Source: Pseudomonas sp. C1C7
Lineage (GTDB): Bacteria; Pseudomonadota; Gammaproteobacteria; Pseudomonadales; Pseudomonadaceae
DNA length: 64,000 nucleotides
Reading direction: 5' to 3'
NCBI RefSeq assembly: GCF_013359595.1
Contig: NZ_JABFMP010000005.1
Location: 124,001-188,000 of the forward strand
Made by a program: the position numbers and the translations under genes. Below are positions 62,890-64,000 of the stretch, one piece after another (position 1 is the stretch's first letter; each line of letters opens with the position of its first letter). A model generated the notes under the pieces. That model was not told the DNA's origin. It worked only from the letters and a program-made list of their open reading frames with translations, and made no database searches.

Positions 62890-62960
62890 GGTCGCGCCCT
62901 CCTTTAACAATTCAAACGGGAGCTTTCGCCCCCGTTTCTCAATCAAAACCACCTCATCCA

Positions 62961-63125
62961 CTAGCGGGACTTCTGCCCGCCCTGTCCGCCTTTACGATTC
63001 ATATCGGTCTTTGGCTCTTTGTCGACAGTCGTGGTGGTGGTTTTCCCACCCTTGCGACTGGCTTCATTGGCTTTGGTTCGATCGTTGGCCATGTGTTCCT
63101 GGTTGGAGTTTCTTGAGTTAGGCAT
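62961..63125 (-). CDS. Small Arg/Gly-rich KGG-type stress protein
   Basis: 54 residues, hydrophilic, with two KGG blocks (SRKGGKTTTTT, MNRKGGQGGQKSR), reminiscent of the YciG/KGG general stress family. It begins MPNSRNSNQEHMANDR. It starts upstream of DUF4142 (71 bases) and reads the same way. Homology is weak and only by pattern. Confidence 0.55.
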   Translation of the reverse strand: MPNSRNSNQEHMANDRTKANEASRKGGKTTTTTVDKEPKTDMNRKGGQGGQKSR

Positions 63126-63242
63126 GATTCTCTACCTCTTGGTGATAATCGCCGCGAGCTGTAGCCCGCATAGATTCTGAATTTATGCGTCCCAAAAGGT
63201 TTAGAAATTTGCGCCCGTGCCCTGACGAACGGCAGTCAATCG

Positions 63243-64000
63243 TCAGACCAGCCGCAGGTGATGCGCGCGCTTGGCGGTGTACATCGCCTCGTCGGCATGC
63301 CGGAACAGCTGCTTTTCTTCGGTGCCGTTTTCCGGGTATTGCGCCACGCCGATGCTGGGTTGGATGTGCAGGCTGTGCCCGTCCAGGCGCAGCGGCTGGG
63401 CCAGGACCTGACGAATCTTGCCGGCCACGCAATCGGCATCGCCCGAGGCGTGGATGCTGTGCAGCAACACCACGAATTCATCCCCGCCGATGCGCGCCAC
63501 GGTGTCGGTTTCCCGCACGCAGCCCTTGAGTCGATTGGCGACGGTCTGCAGCAGCATGTCGCCCACCGCGTGGCCATGGGTGTCGTTGACCTGCTTGAAC
63601 CGGTCAAGGTCGACATACAGCAATGCCATGCGCCCGTTGTCCTCCCGCGCTGACGCCAACGCAATCTTGAGCCGATCGCGCAGCAATTCGCGGTTGGGCA
63701 ATTGGGTGAGCTGGTCGTACTGGGCCATGCGCTGCAGGCGCGCATGCAACTGCTTGCGCTCGATTGCCGTCGCCACCTGCGCGCACACGTACTGCAACAG
63801 TTCCTTGTCCTGCTCGGTGTAGCGCTCGCCGCCGGGGATGCTTTTGACGATCAGCGCACCGATGGTGCCGTTTTGCGAATTGAGCGGCACGCCCAGCCAG
63901 CAGGGTGAATTCTGCCCGGCCACCAGCGCTTCGAAGCCCACCGGTGGAGTGTCCTGATCCGGTGTCAGGAGGATCGGCATTCCCGTGTTGATCACCTCGG
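63243..64000 (-). CDS. GAF-GGDEF diguanylate cyclase, 5' end outside window
   Basis: The last 252 codons of a larger protein. A GAF-type segment is visible (LGVPLNSQNGTIGALIVKS, then QYVCAQVATAIERKQL), then a GGDEF domain with VARIGGDEFVVLL and an RxxD inhibitory site (RETD) in front. It makes c-di-GMP. The N-terminal sensor part lies beyond position 64000. Confidence 0.85.
   Translation of the reverse strand, partial: EVINTGMPILLTPDQDTPPVGFEALVAGQNSPCWLGVPLNSQNGTIGALIVKSIPGGERYTEQDKELLQYVCAQVATAIERKQLHARLQRMAQYDQLTQLPNRELLRDRLKIALASAREDNGRMALLYVDLDRFKQVNDTHGHAVGDMLLQTVANRLKGCVRETDTVARIGGDEFVVLLHSIHASGDADCVAGKIRQVLAQPLRLDGHSLHIQPSIGVAQYPENGTEEKQLFRHADEAMYTAKRAHHLRLV

Overview
The window is bacterial chromosome from the genus Pseudomonas, most likely the P. 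fluorescens group. The basis is the GC-rich coding style, the algU-mucA-mucB-mucD operon, a PhaG acyltransferase, a tctDE-tctCBA locus, and many short inverted repeats of the GTAGGAGCGAGCTTGCTCGC and GTAGGAGCTGCCGCAGGCTG types typical of fluorescent-pseudomonad REP/REPIN elements. No prophage, insertion sequence or CRISPR array was seen. Nearly all genes are core pseudomonad genes; the accessory-looking parts are the guanidine cluster and a short hicAB segment beside tRNA-Gly.

Layout: 1-2.8 kb holds the start of a 5-oxoprolinase subunit A gene, an MFS transporter and a divergent LysR regulator. 2.8-18 kb is housekeeping: oligopeptidase B, a cyclic-nucleotide-binding protein, a SPOUT methyltransferase, YcgN/YcgL/RNase D, a 2-hydroxyacid dehydrogenase, and a lipid A phosphoethanolamine transferase with a methyltransferase. 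18-27.8 kb holds CHMI, LysR, tRNA-Ser(CGA), purC, an MBL hydrolase, bamC, dapA, gcvR, bcp, perM-like, tusA and bepA. 27.9-31.7 kb is the envelope-stress operon algU-mucA-mucB-mucD (no mucC), with two AlgU-type promoters in front. 32-36.4 kb has nadB, ygfX, sdhE, ygfZ and an HDOD gene. 36.5-43 kb is the tctE-tctD two-component system divergent from tctC-tctB-tctA and an AbrB-family membrane protein. 43-46 kb has ung, an enoyl-CoA hydratase-family gene and two tyrosine-rich lipoproteins.

46.1-56.3 kb is the most interesting part: a guanidine-as-nitrogen-source cluster. A sigma-54 type promoter is followed by a guanidine-I (ykkC) riboswitch, an ABC transporter (binding protein, permease, ATPase), two DUF1989 proteins (carboxyguanidine deiminase subunits), then a second guanidine sensor that I read as a guanidine-II (mini-ykkC) riboswitch with two ACGG-loop hairpins, a biotin-dependent guanidine (urea-type) carboxylase and allophanate hydrolase. 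The inferred pathway is uptake, carboxylation to carboxyguanidine, deimination to allophanate, then hydrolysis to ammonia and CO2. A complete REPIN lies in frame inside the carboxylase gene, at the linker between its two carboxyltransferase halves.

56.4-64 kb holds a Cache-GGDEF protein, an RsuA-type pseudouridine synthase, phaG, tRNA-Gly(CCC), a hicAB toxin-antitoxin pair, small proteins, a DUF4142 protein and the 3' part of a GAF-GGDEF gene cut by the window end. All functions are read from sequence and recall of families; no database search was run.
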